A stretch of 64,000 bases of DNA, taken from CAWCUZ01 sp963798795. Its GTDB lineage: Bacteria; Acidobacteriota; Vicinamibacteria; Vicinamibacterales; SCN-69-37. Position 1 is the first letter of the stretch; every line of letters begins with the position of its first letter. Both the position numbers and the translations under genes were made by a program. Under the pieces are notes generated by a model, which was not told where the DNA came from, searched no databases, and saw nothing but the letters and a program-made list of their open reading frames with translations. The stretch covers positions 930,001 through 994,000 of the forward strand of contig CAWCUZ010000002.1 in the NCBI GenBank assembly GCA_963798795.1, in the 5' to 3' direction. Below are positions 17,160 to 25,185 of the stretch, piece after piece.

Positions 17160-18350
17160 ATGACGCTCCAGATTCCGAACGCCCGTGACCGCGCGCTCGT
17201 CCGCCTCGCCGACGCGGTGGCGCAGCCGCTCGTGTGGCCGCGCGCGTGGCGTCGACCGCGGCGCGGGCCGGTTCGTCGGGTCCTGCTGATGCGCGTCGAG
17301 CGAATCGGCGACCTGCTGATGACGCTCGATGCCATCGCGCTGGCACGCGCGAGCTGGCCCGAGGCGCGCATCGCCCTGTCGGTCGGGAGCTGGAACGCAG
17401 ACCTCGCGCGTCTCATCGACGGCGTCGACGACGTGCTCGTGGCCGACGTGCCGTGGCTGGCGCGCGAAGACCCGGGCATGCGCTGGCCGTCGCTGATCGG
17501 GACGGCGCGAGGCTGGCGCGCGCATCGCTTCGACATCGCCATCAACTTCGAGCCGGACATCCGGAGCAACGTCCTGGCGTGGCTGAGCGGTGCGCCGCGC
17601 CGGTTCGGCTACTGGACCGGCGGCGGCGGACCGTGGCTCACCGACGCGGCGGCGTACGACCCGGGACGGCATGTCGCCGACAACGCCCAGGAGCTGGTGG
17701 CGCGCGCCGTGCGCGCGACGGGCGGGCAGACGCCGGAACACTCCGCCCACGCGCGGCTCGCGCCGTCCACCGAAGCCGTCGCGCGCGCCGACGCGTTGCT
17801 GTCCGGCGCGCATCGCCCGCTCGTGGGCGTGCACGCGAGCGGCGGGCGTGAATCCAAGCAGTGGCACGCCGACCGGTTCGCCGAAGTGGCGAGGCGGCTG
17901 GCCGACGCACACGGGGCGACGATCGTCCTGACCGGATCGGCGGCCGACCGGCCCCTGGTCGATCGGGTCGCGCACGAGTTGACCGGCACGCGCGTCGTCG
18001 ACGCCTGCGGATTGCTGGACGTGCCGGCACTGGCGGCGCTCATCGCACGCCTCGACCTGCTGGTCACCGGCGACACCGGGCCGATGCACCTGGCGGCGGC
18101 AATGGACACGCCCATCGTGGCGCTCTTCGGCCCCTCCGATCCCCGCCGCTACGGTCCGCTCGCGCAGCGGGCCGAGATTCTGCGCATCGATCTGCCCTGC
18201 AGCCCCTGCGGCCTGGTGCGCCTGCCGCCCGAGCGCTGTCGTGGACACGTGCCGGACTGCCTGGACCTCATCACCGTCGACGCCGTCGTGTCGGCCGCCA
18301 CCCGCCTGCTCGAACGGCCGGCCGCTCGCGCCGCCCGCGAAGAGCGATGA
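17160..18350 (+). CDS. GT9-family (heptosyltransferase-like) glycosyltransferase
   Basis: GT-B enzyme of the ADP-heptose:LPS heptosyltransferase family, 396 aa. The N-terminal domain has the family start VLLMRVERIGDLLMTLDAI. The C-terminal donor domain has GVHASGGRESKQW and the diagnostic LVTGDTGPMHLAAAMDTPIVALFGPSDPRRYGP. A Cys-rich tail (LPCSPCGLVRLPPERC...C) is common in GT9. It follows an 88-base gap and its stop overlaps the next start. It may add a core sugar, but GT9 members also act on other glycans. Confidence 0.88.
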   Translation: MTLQIPNARDRALVRLADAVAQPLVWPRAWRRPRRGPVRRVLLMRVERIGDLLMTLDAIALARASWPEARIALSVGSWNADLARLIDGVDDVLVADVPWLAREDPGMRWPSLIGTARGWRAHRFDIAINFEPDIRSNVLAWLSGAPRRFGYWTGGGGPWLTDAAAYDPGRHVADNAQELVARAVRATGGQTPEHSAHARLAPSTEAVARADALLSGAHRPLVGVHASGGRESKQWHADRFAEVARRLADAHGATIVLTGSAADRPLVDRVAHELTGTRVVDACGLLDVPALAALIARLDLLVTGDTGPMHLAAAMDTPIVALFGPSDPRRYGPLAQRAEILRIDLPCSPCGLVRLPPERCRGHVPDCLDLITVDAVVSAATRLLERPAARAAREER

Positions 18351-20152
18351 GCGTCACGATCACCGCGATCGGTCCGCAGGGCGCGCAGCAGGAGGTCCCG
18401 CTCGCCGCGCTCGTCGGCGGTGCGGAGCGGGACGCGGCGCGCACGGAGGCGAACGCGTGGATCAAGCGCCTGCGCGTCGTGGACTACGACGGCCGGCCGA
18501 TGCGCGAGCGCTTTGCCTATCGCGGTGACTCGCTCTGGTGGTTCACCGAGCTCTACCTGCACAAGATGCGGCGCCTCGAAGCCGCCGTGGCGGCCCTTGC
18601 GGCGCTCGACGCCGCGCGCGATCGCGCCGGCCCCGTCCGCCTGCGCGTCTCGGGCGCCGACCGGCTGACGGCCGACGTCGCGGCGGCGTTCGGGCGCTCG
18701 CGCCGTCTGGCCGTCGACGTCACGCGCGCCGAGGCGCGGCCGACGGGACTCGGGTGGCCGAGCTACCTGGTCGGGCTGACGGGGCGCCTGTCGCGGTGGC
18801 GCGGGCGGCCGGTCTGGTTCGATCACCGGCCGCGGGTCGCGGCGTTCGTGCACACGGCGTTCTGGCGCGCCCGCGGCGGCGGCGCCGAAGCGCAGCGCGA
18901 GGGCTACATCGGTCCGGTGCTCGAGGCCGTCGCGCGGCGGCTCGCGGGGAACGAGCTGTGCCTGGTCGGGGTCGGTCCGCGGCGCAACTTCCGCGCCCGC
19001 CGGTGGTGGGACCCGGTCGCACCGCCGGCCGGGCCACCGACGCCGGTCATGCCGATCGAGCGGTTCTCGCGACCGGGCGCGCTCGCCGGGTCGCTGGCGC
19101 TCTGGCGGGCGCGACGCGACCTGGCGAAGGACCTGACCGCCGGCGACTCCATTCGGGCGGCCGCCGTCGTGCGCGGCTGCGACCTCTGGCCGGTTCTCGA
19201 ACGCGAACTGGAGGCCGTGGCGCGGCTGCAATGGCCCTGGTCCGCGCAGGCGATCGACCGCGCCACGGGCACGCTCGACGCGCTGGCGCCCGAGGTGGCG
19301 CTCACGTATGCCGAAGCGGGCGGCTGGGGGCGCGCCCTCGTGCTGGCCGCGCGCCGCCGCGGGATTCGGACCGTCGGGATCCAGCACGGCTTCATCTACC
19401 GCCAGTGGCTGAACTACCTGCACGAACCCGACGAACTGCAGCCGCTCGGCGACGATCGCGGATTTCCGCTGCCGGACTGCACGCTGCTCTTCGACGGCTA
19501 CGCCCGCGAGCACCTGGAAACGGCCGGACACTTTCCCGCCGGCGCGCTGCGTGTCACCGGCAACGCACGGCTCGAGTCGTTGATCCAGAGCGTCGCGGCG
19601 GCGCGCCTGCGCCGTGCCGAAATGCGGCGGGAGCTCGGACTGCCTCCCGAGCCGCCCATTGCGGTGCTGACGGCCAAGGCCAGCGAGATGCGCACCGTGC
19701 TGCCGGATCTGTTCGCCGGGGTGGCCGGCGTGCCCGCGGTGCACCTCGTGGTCAAGCCGCATCCGGCGGAAACGCCGGACGCCTATGCGCCGTATGCGGC
19801 CGGCCTGGCGAACGTCACCGTGCTGCCCGCCGAAGCCGACCTGGCCGATGTCCTGGCCGTGGCCGACGGCATCGTCACGATGAACTCGACCGTCGGCATC
19901 GACGGCGTCGTGCTCGGGATTCCGGCGCTCGTCGTCGGCCTCCCGAACAATCTGAGTCCATTCGTGGAGGCGGGCGTGATGCTGGCCGCCGACGGGGCGG
20001 GTGCGATCCGGACCGGGATCGAAACGCTCCTGTATGATCGGACGGTTCGGCAGGCGCTCGGCGAGGCCGGCGAGCGGTTCGTGGCGCGCTACGGGCTGCG
20101 GCCGGAACCCGGGGCGGCGGAGCGGGCGGCCGACGGCATACTGGAGCGGTGA
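18347..20152 (+). CDS. Uncharacterised surface-carbohydrate protein with GT-B-like C-terminal half
   Basis: 601 aa, starting at an ATG overlapping the GT9 stop (ATGA). The C-terminal half resembles capsule/teichoic-type glycosyl- or glycerophosphotransferases. It has TVGIQHGFIYRQW (a QHG motif), RVTGNARLESL, HLVVKPHPAETPD, and MNSTVGIDGVVLGIPALVVG, which fits a nucleotide-donor site. The first 300 residues contain no motif I recognise, although DYDGRPMRERFAYRGDSLWWF is conserved-looking. No membrane segment is visible. Context supports polymer assembly or modification of the glycan; the donor is not known. Confidence 0.68.
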   Translation: MSVTITAIGPQGAQQEVPLAALVGGAERDAARTEANAWIKRLRVVDYDGRPMRERFAYRGDSLWWFTELYLHKMRRLEAAVAALAALDAARDRAGPVRLRVSGADRLTADVAAAFGRSRRLAVDVTRAEARPTGLGWPSYLVGLTGRLSRWRGRPVWFDHRPRVAAFVHTAFWRARGGGAEAQREGYIGPVLEAVARRLAGNELCLVGVGPRRNFRARRWWDPVAPPAGPPTPVMPIERFSRPGALAGSLALWRARRDLAKDLTAGDSIRAAAVVRGCDLWPVLERELEAVARLQWPWSAQAIDRATGTLDALAPEVALTYAEAGGWGRALVLAARRRGIRTVGIQHGFIYRQWLNYLHEPDELQPLGDDRGFPLPDCTLLFDGYAREHLETAGHFPAGALRVTGNARLESLIQSVAAARLRRAEMRRELGLPPEPPIAVLTAKASEMRTVLPDLFAGVAGVPAVHLVVKPHPAETPDAYAPYAAGLANVTVLPAEADLADVLAVADGIVTMNSTVGIDGVVLGIPALVVGLPNNLSPFVEAGVMLAADGAGAIRTGIETLLYDRTVRQALGEAGERFVARYGLRPEPGAAERAADGILER

Positions 20153-21135
20153 TGAGAGCGTTGCTCACAGGCGGCGCGGGATTCGTGGGATCGCACCTGG
20201 CGGACGCGCTGCTGCAGCGCGGCGACGACGTGCTGGTGGTCGACGACCTGTCGACCGGCTCGATGAACAACATCCGGCACCTGAAGGGCCAGCGGGGCTT
20301 CGAGTACGTCATCGACTCGATCATGAACGAGTCGCTGATGGCGGAGCTGATCGACCAGGCGGACGTCATCTTCCACCTCGCGGCCGCCGTCGGCGTCAAG
20401 CTCATCGTCGACGCGCCGGTGCGCACGATCGAGACGAACGTGCACGGCACGGAGGTCGTGCTCACGCACGCGAGCAAGAAGCGGAAGCTCGTGGTGGTGT
20501 TCTCGACGTCGGAGGTCTACGGCAAGAACACGGCCGTGCCGTTCCGCGAGGACGCCGACCTGGTGATGGGCCCGACGCCGAAGCACCGGTGGGCCTACGC
20601 CTGCAGCAAGGCGCTCGACGAATTCCTGGCGCTGGCCTACTGGAAGGAAAAGAAGCTGCCGATCATCATCGCGCGGCTGTTCAACACGGTCGGCCCGCGG
20701 CAGACGGGACGCTACGGGATGGTCATCCCGAACTTCGTGCGGCAGGCGCTCACCGGCGCGCCGATCACGGTGTTCGGCGACGGCCGGCAGTCGCGATCGT
20801 TCACGGACGTGCGCGACGTCGTCGACGGGCTGCTGCGGCTGGTGGACGAGCCGCGCGCCGTGGGCGAGGTGTTCAACATCGGCAACCTGGAGGAAATCAC
20901 GATCCGCGAGCTCGCCGAGCGGGTCCGGTCGGTCACCGGCAGCCGATCGGAGATCACGCTGGTGCCCTACGACGAGGCCTACGAAGCGGGGTTCGAGGAC
21001 ATGCCGCGCCGCGTGCCGGATCTCACGAAGATCCGGCAGCTCGTGGGCTACGCGCCGACGACGGGACTGGACGAGATCCTGCGGCGGGTGGTGGAGCACA
21101 GCCGCGGCGCGCTCGAGCCGGCCCGCCGCCAATAG
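20152..21135 (+). CDS. NAD-dependent epimerase/dehydratase (extended SDR)
   Basis: Sugar-nucleotide enzyme of 327 aa. The cofactor loop is TGGAGFVGSHLADAL. An Asp after strand two (VVDDLSTGS) indicates NAD preference. The catalytic residues are present in VFSTSEVYGKN (Ser/Thr) and WAYACSKALDE (YxxxK). Substrate-side motifs ARLFNTVGPRQTGRYGMV and VFGDGRQSRSFTDVRDVVDGL are typical of UDP-glucose epimerase/UDP-glucuronate-type members. Its ATG overlaps the previous stop (TGATG). In contrast to the SDR at 12.4 kb it keeps the catalytic Tyr. Confidence 0.88.
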   Translation: MRALLTGGAGFVGSHLADALLQRGDDVLVVDDLSTGSMNNIRHLKGQRGFEYVIDSIMNESLMAELIDQADVIFHLAAAVGVKLIVDAPVRTIETNVHGTEVVLTHASKKRKLVVVFSTSEVYGKNTAVPFREDADLVMGPTPKHRWAYACSKALDEFLALAYWKEKKLPIIIARLFNTVGPRQTGRYGMVIPNFVRQALTGAPITVFGDGRQSRSFTDVRDVVDGLLRLVDEPRAVGEVFNIGNLEEITIRELAERVRSVTGSRSEITLVPYDEAYEAGFEDMPRRVPDLTKIRQLVGYAPTTGLDEILRRVVEHSRGALEPARRQ

Positions 21136-21154
21136 GCGATAATCGATCGAACCC

Positions 21155-22102
21155 GTGACCGTCACCCAGCGCGCCCGCACCATCGCCGAGCGAGTTCTGC
21201 TCGCCAATGCCCGGCCGGTCCGGCGGCTGCTCGCCGCCGCCGGCCGCGAGCGCGCCGGGCGTCTGCCCGAGATCGTTCAGATCGAGAGCACGAACCTGTG
21301 CAATGCCAAGTGCGTCTTCTGCCCGCGCGACGACATGCAGCGCCGCCAGGGCGTGATGGAGATGCCGCTGTTCACCAAGATCGTGGACGAGTGCGCCGCG
21401 CTCGGCATCACCCACGTGCGCGTGCACAATTACGGCGAGCCGTTCCTCGACAAGCAGCTCGTCGAGAAGGTCCGGTACGCCAAGGCGAAGGGGATCGCCG
21501 AGGTCGGGATGATCAGCAACGGCTCGCTCATCACCGAGGAGCTGGCGCGCGGCATGATCGACGCCGGCCTCGACGCGATCAACATCAGCGTGGACGCCTC
21601 GGGCAAGGAGACGTTCGAGCGTACCAGGCTCAACCTGCAGTACGACACGGTCATCGAAAACATCCGCCGGCTCGTGCGGCTGCGCGACGAGCAGGGCCGG
21701 CGACGCCCCAAGCTCATCCTGTCGTTCGTGCGGCAGGGCGACTCGACGGAGGAAGACGCGTTCATTCGCGAGTGGCGCGGCGTGGCCGACAAGATCCACG
21801 TGACCGAGCTGCACAACTGGGCGGGCACGCTCAACAGCCGGTCGGAGGTCCGCTACCCCTGCTATCGTCCCTGGCTCACGTTCACGGTGCTCTGGGATGG
21901 ACGCGTGTCGCTCTGCTGCGCCGACTTCGACGGGCGGCACATCTTGGGCGACCTCCGCACGTCCTCGATCCAGGACACCTGGAACGGCGCCCCCTACCGG
22001 GCGGTCCGCCGGCAGCACCTCGAGAGCGGCGGCCCGGAAATCTGCCGCTCCTGCGACCTGCCCAAGAAGGATTCGCCCCTCTGGGTCCGAAAACTGGTGT
22101 AG
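21155..22102 (+). CDS. Radical SAM protein with SPASM-like C-terminus
   Basis: 315 aa, GTG start. The [4Fe-4S]-SAM motif is CNAKCVFC inside VQIESTNLCNAKCVFCPRDD. SAM-binding features VHNYGEPFLD and MISNGSLIT follow. The C-terminal region has a Cys set (YPCYRPW, SLCCADFDG, CRSCDLPKK) that would bind an extra iron-sulfur cluster as in SPASM/twitch proteins. Such enzymes often modify peptides or sugars; here all neighbours are glycan genes, which suggests a sugar substrate. The substrate is unknown. Confidence 0.85.
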   Translation: MTVTQRARTIAERVLLANARPVRRLLAAAGRERAGRLPEIVQIESTNLCNAKCVFCPRDDMQRRQGVMEMPLFTKIVDECAALGITHVRVHNYGEPFLDKQLVEKVRYAKAKGIAEVGMISNGSLITEELARGMIDAGLDAINISVDASGKETFERTRLNLQYDTVIENIRRLVRLRDEQGRRRPKLILSFVRQGDSTEEDAFIREWRGVADKIHVTELHNWAGTLNSRSEVRYPCYRPWLTFTVLWDGRVSLCCADFDGRHILGDLRTSSIQDTWNGAPYRAVRRQHLESGGPEICRSCDLPKKDSPLWVRKLV

Positions 22103-22219
22103 CGCCGCGGATCGGCGACCCGGTCCAGGCGGATCGGCCCGGCTATCCCAGGGCTTGGACCGTCAAAATGAGAAGGGTCCAGGTCGTATACTGATCAGAC
22201 GTGGCACAGGAGACATGAC

Positions 22220-22945
22220 GTGCGAGACCTTCGAATTGCTGGCATTTTGAGCGTCGGAGCACTCGTCCTCTGCCTGACCGCAGGCGTCCGGGCCGAGGGC
22301 GACCGGACCCTGCAGATCTCTTTCAACGGGAGCGACGTGACGCTCGTGGCCCATAACGTCACGCTGCGGGAGATCCTCGCCGAATGGGCCCGGCTGGGCG
22401 GGTGCCGGTTCGAGGGAGCCGAGCAGTTGACCGGCGGTCCGTTGACGCTCGAATTCCAGAACCAGCCGCAATTGAAGGTGATCGATTCGCTGCTGCGGTC
22501 CGCGGCCGGCTACATCACGGCGCCGCGCGTCGTCGGCGGGCCGACGGGCGCCTCGATCGTGGAGGCGGTGTTCGTCCTGGCGCACAGCAATCCCACGGCC
22601 GGACCCGTCTACAGCGGCGCGGCGGCCGCGCCGCAGGCGGCGCAGATCATGCTGGCGCCGTCGCCGGCCGACGAAATTCCTCCCGTCGGACCGCCGCCGT
22701 CGGTGCTGCAGATGCAGCAGCTCGAGCAGATGCAGCGCGCCATTCCGCCCGCGCAGAACCAGCCGATGCAGCTCAACCAGCCGCAGCCGAACGTCCCGCC
22801 GGGCGCGGTGGCCGCGCCGGGCGTGTACGTGCCGACCGGTCAGCCGGGCGCGCCGACCGTCCCGATTCCGGGCACGACTCCGCCGACCACGACCGGACGC
22901 GGCGGGGGCGGGGGTGGTGGCGGCGGGGGCGGCGGCGGAAACTGA
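22220..22945 (+). CDS. Exported protein with STN-like domain, Pro/Gln-rich linker and polyglycine tail
   Basis: 241 aa, GTG start preceded by AGGAGA. A signal peptide is visible (IAGILSVGALVLCLTAGVRA). Residues 30-110 resemble the short N-terminal STN domain of secretins and TonB receptors (VTLREILAEWARLGG, GGPLTLEFQNQPQLKVIDSLL). The rest is low-complexity: Ala/Pro-rich, a Gln/Met segment (QMQQLEQMQ), then a run of about 13 glycines ending in Asn. No known family covers the whole protein. It stands in its own transcription unit after a 117-base gap, inside the glycan locus; a scaffold or export role is only a guess. Confidence 0.65.
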   Translation: MRDLRIAGILSVGALVLCLTAGVRAEGDRTLQISFNGSDVTLVAHNVTLREILAEWARLGGCRFEGAEQLTGGPLTLEFQNQPQLKVIDSLLRSAAGYITAPRVVGGPTGASIVEAVFVLAHSNPTAGPVYSGAAAAPQAAQIMLAPSPADEIPPVGPPPSVLQMQQLEQMQRAIPPAQNQPMQLNQPQPNVPPGAVAAPGVYVPTGQPGAPTVPIPGTTPPTTTGRGGGGGGGGGGGGGN

Positions 22946-22959
22946 GTACAATCCCCGCC

Positions 22960-23664
22960 ATGCCCTCATCCGTCGAGCGGACGGGTGAATACGCGGCGCG
23001 CGGCGAATACCACCGGGATCTCTCGCCCGACTGGGAGTTCTATCCCACCTATCTTGCCAAGCTCGACCGGGTTCGACGCTATCTGAGCGGGCTGCCGGCC
23101 GGCGCGCGCGTGCTCGACGCGGGCTGCGGCGAAGGCGTCCTGGTCGAGGAGTTCCGCGACCGGCTGGCGATCCAGGGCGTGGACGCCCACTACCAGTCCG
23201 CGCACGTCCAACGGGGATCGGTGCTCGCCCTGCCCTTCGAGGACGGGCGCTTCGATGCCGCATTGTGCCTGGACGTGCTCGAGCATCTCGCCCTCGACGA
23301 ACAGCCGCGGGCGCTCGCGGAACTGCACCGCGTGGTGAAGCGGGACGGCGACCTGTTCGTGACCGTGCCGAACCTGGCGCACCTGCAGTCGCGCGTGCAC
23401 TTTTTCTTCCGCGGCCGCCTCATCCGAACGGCCAGCCCGGCCAAACATCCGGGCGACCGGCCCGTCGGCGAGTATCTGGATCTGGCCCGGCGCGCCGGCT
23501 TCCAGCTCGTCGAGCGGCGCGGGATTTTTCCGACCGTGCCGGTGCTCACGCGGCTGATTCGCCGATCGCCCAGGCGCCTGCGCCGGCTGCATCGGGCGCT
23601 CGGCTGGCTGCTGCCGGTGCCCGGCTGGTGTTTTCTGAATGCGCTGCGCTTCCGGCGCGCCTGA
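22960..23664 (+). CDS. Class I SAM-dependent methyltransferase
   Basis: 234 aa. Motif I is VLDAGCGEGVLVEEF, motif II lies around FDAALCLDVLEHLA, and the post-motif RVVKRDGDLFVTVPNLAHL is typical of Methyltransf_11 proteins. The C-terminal 50 residues are Arg-rich and partly hydrophobic (RLHRALGWLLPVPGWCFLNAL), perhaps for membrane contact. The frame is open further upstream, but the ATG at 22960 follows the polyglycine gene by 14 bases and precedes the normal fold. It probably methylates a sugar or a lipid-linked glycan intermediate. Confidence 0.84.
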   Translation: MPSSVERTGEYAARGEYHRDLSPDWEFYPTYLAKLDRVRRYLSGLPAGARVLDAGCGEGVLVEEFRDRLAIQGVDAHYQSAHVQRGSVLALPFEDGRFDAALCLDVLEHLALDEQPRALAELHRVVKRDGDLFVTVPNLAHLQSRVHFFFRGRLIRTASPAKHPGDRPVGEYLDLARRAGFQLVERRGIFPTVPVLTRLIRRSPRRLRRLHRALGWLLPVPGWCFLNALRFRRA

Positions 23665-23682
23665 TCCGCATCGAATGAACCC

Positions 23683-25185
23683 GTGCGCGACCGGCTGAAG
23701 CATCTGACGAAAGGCGTGGCGATCTACGGCGCGGGCGATGCCGCCGTGTCAGTCGTCAACTTCCTGCTGCTGCCGGTGTACGTGAAGGGCGGGTTCCTGA
23801 CAGCGGCCGACTACGGTGCGCTGCTCCTCATCGGATCGGTGGAGGCGTTCGCGAAGGTGATCAACCGGTGGGGGCTCGATGGCGCCTTCATGCGCTACTA
23901 CTACGAGCGCGAGGCGGGCGCGCCCCGCCAGCGCATGGCCAGCACGATCGTCTGGTTCATGCTCACGGTGAACGGTCTGCTGCTGGCCCTGGCGCTGGTC
24001 GCCGTCCAGTGGCTGGCCGGGCGGCTGCATCTGGAGAGGGGGTATCTGCTCGCGCTGCGGCTGATGCTGATCAACATCTTCCTGGTCGGTTTCACGTTCT
24101 TTCCCTTCCACGTGATGCGGCTCACCGACGCGGCGGTCACCTACAGCGCCTTCGCGTTCACCCGATCGGCCGGGACCCTCGTCCTGAGAATCGTGCTGAT
24201 CATCTACTTCGGCCTGGGTGTCACGGGCGTGTACCTGGCCGACCTCGCCCTCACCGCCATCCTGCTGCCGCTGCTCTGGCCATGGTTCCGGGTCCTGGTT
24301 GCGCCGGTGTTCTCGCTGGCGGAGCTGCGGAGGACCCTGCGGTTCGGGCTGCCGCGGCTGCCGCACGGCCTGGCGCTGCAGGCCCTCGACAACGGCCCCA
24401 AGCTGCTGCTCGGCCAGCACGTCGGCCAGGCCGAGCTGGGCGTCTACCAGAACGGCACGACGCTCGGCACGGGCGTCCGGTTCTTCACGAGCGCGTTCGA
24501 GACGGCGTGGGCGCCCTTCTACTACGCGACCTCGCGCCAGCCGGATGCCCGGCAGGTCTTCGGCAAGATGGCCACCTACGGCGTGGCGGTGCTGGTCCTG
24601 CTCGTCGCCGGCACGACGGCGGTCGCGCACGACGTCATCCTCGTGATGCTCGACCCGAAGTACCTGGCCGCCCTGCCGGTCGTCCCGGTCATCGCCGTGG
24701 GCATGGCGCTCCAGGGCGTCTACCTGCTGACGTCGATCGGCCTGAACCTGACGAACCGAACCGAGTTTTATCCGGTCTCGACGCTGACGGCCGCCGGCGT
24801 CGGCTTCGGTGTCGGCCTGTGGCTGATCCCCCGCTACGGCGTGGCGGGCGCCGCGCTCACCGTGCTGGTGTCGTACCTGACCCAGGCGTCGATGGCGTTC
24901 CTGTTCGCGCAGCGGCTGTATCCAATCCGGTATGAGACCGGGCGGCTGGTGCGGCTCGTGCTGGCGGGCGTCATCGCCGCGGTCGTCGCGGTGTGGGTTC
25001 TGCCGGCCATGCCCGCCGTCACGGGCTTCTTCGTCCGCGGCACCACGACGGTCGGCGTGTACGCCGCCCTGTTGTGGCTGAGCGGATTCTTTCGGCCGAC
25101 CGAGCGGGCCTTCGTCCGCGAGATGGTGACGCGCTTCCGCCGGCGCGCGCCGGTCGCCCGTCTGTCGGCAACCGATGCCGAATAG
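23683..25185 (+). CDS. Oligosaccharide flippase (Wzx-like, MATE/MOP superfamily)
   Basis: Inner-membrane flippase of 500 aa with about 14 hydrophobic segments; GTG start. The N-terminus LTKGVAIYGAGDAAVSVVNFLLLPVY and the internal LPHGLALQALDNGPKLLLG are characteristic of polysaccharide-exporting MOP proteins. It would move undecaprenyl-linked glycan units to the periplasm. It overlaps the next gene by 11 bases. No Wzy polymerase is obvious nearby, unless one of the large membrane proteins takes that role. Confidence 0.87.
   Translation: MRDRLKHLTKGVAIYGAGDAAVSVVNFLLLPVYVKGGFLTAADYGALLLIGSVEAFAKVINRWGLDGAFMRYYYEREAGAPRQRMASTIVWFMLTVNGLLLALALVAVQWLAGRLHLERGYLLALRLMLINIFLVGFTFFPFHVMRLTDAAVTYSAFAFTRSAGTLVLRIVLIIYFGLGVTGVYLADLALTAILLPLLWPWFRVLVAPVFSLAELRRTLRFGLPRLPHGLALQALDNGPKLLLGQHVGQAELGVYQNGTTLGTGVRFFTSAFETAWAPFYYATSRQPDARQVFGKMATYGVAVLVLLVAGTTAVAHDVILVMLDPKYLAALPVVPVIAVGMALQGVYLLTSIGLNLTNRTEFYPVSTLTAAGVGFGVGLWLIPRYGVAGAALTVLVSYLTQASMAFLFAQRLYPIRYETGRLVRLVLAGVIAAVVAVWVLPAMPAVTGFFVRGTTTVGVYAALLWLSGFFRPTERAFVREMVTRFRRRAPVARLSATDAE

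Noticed and set aside
13964..17569. Very long antisense frame of about 1200 codons
   Set aside because: Shadow of GC-rich genes on the plus strand; Arg/His/Asp-rich composition and no motif.
22187..22192. TATACT as a promoter for the STN/polyglycine gene
   Set aside because: The only TTGGAC-like -35 is about 26 bases away, too far.
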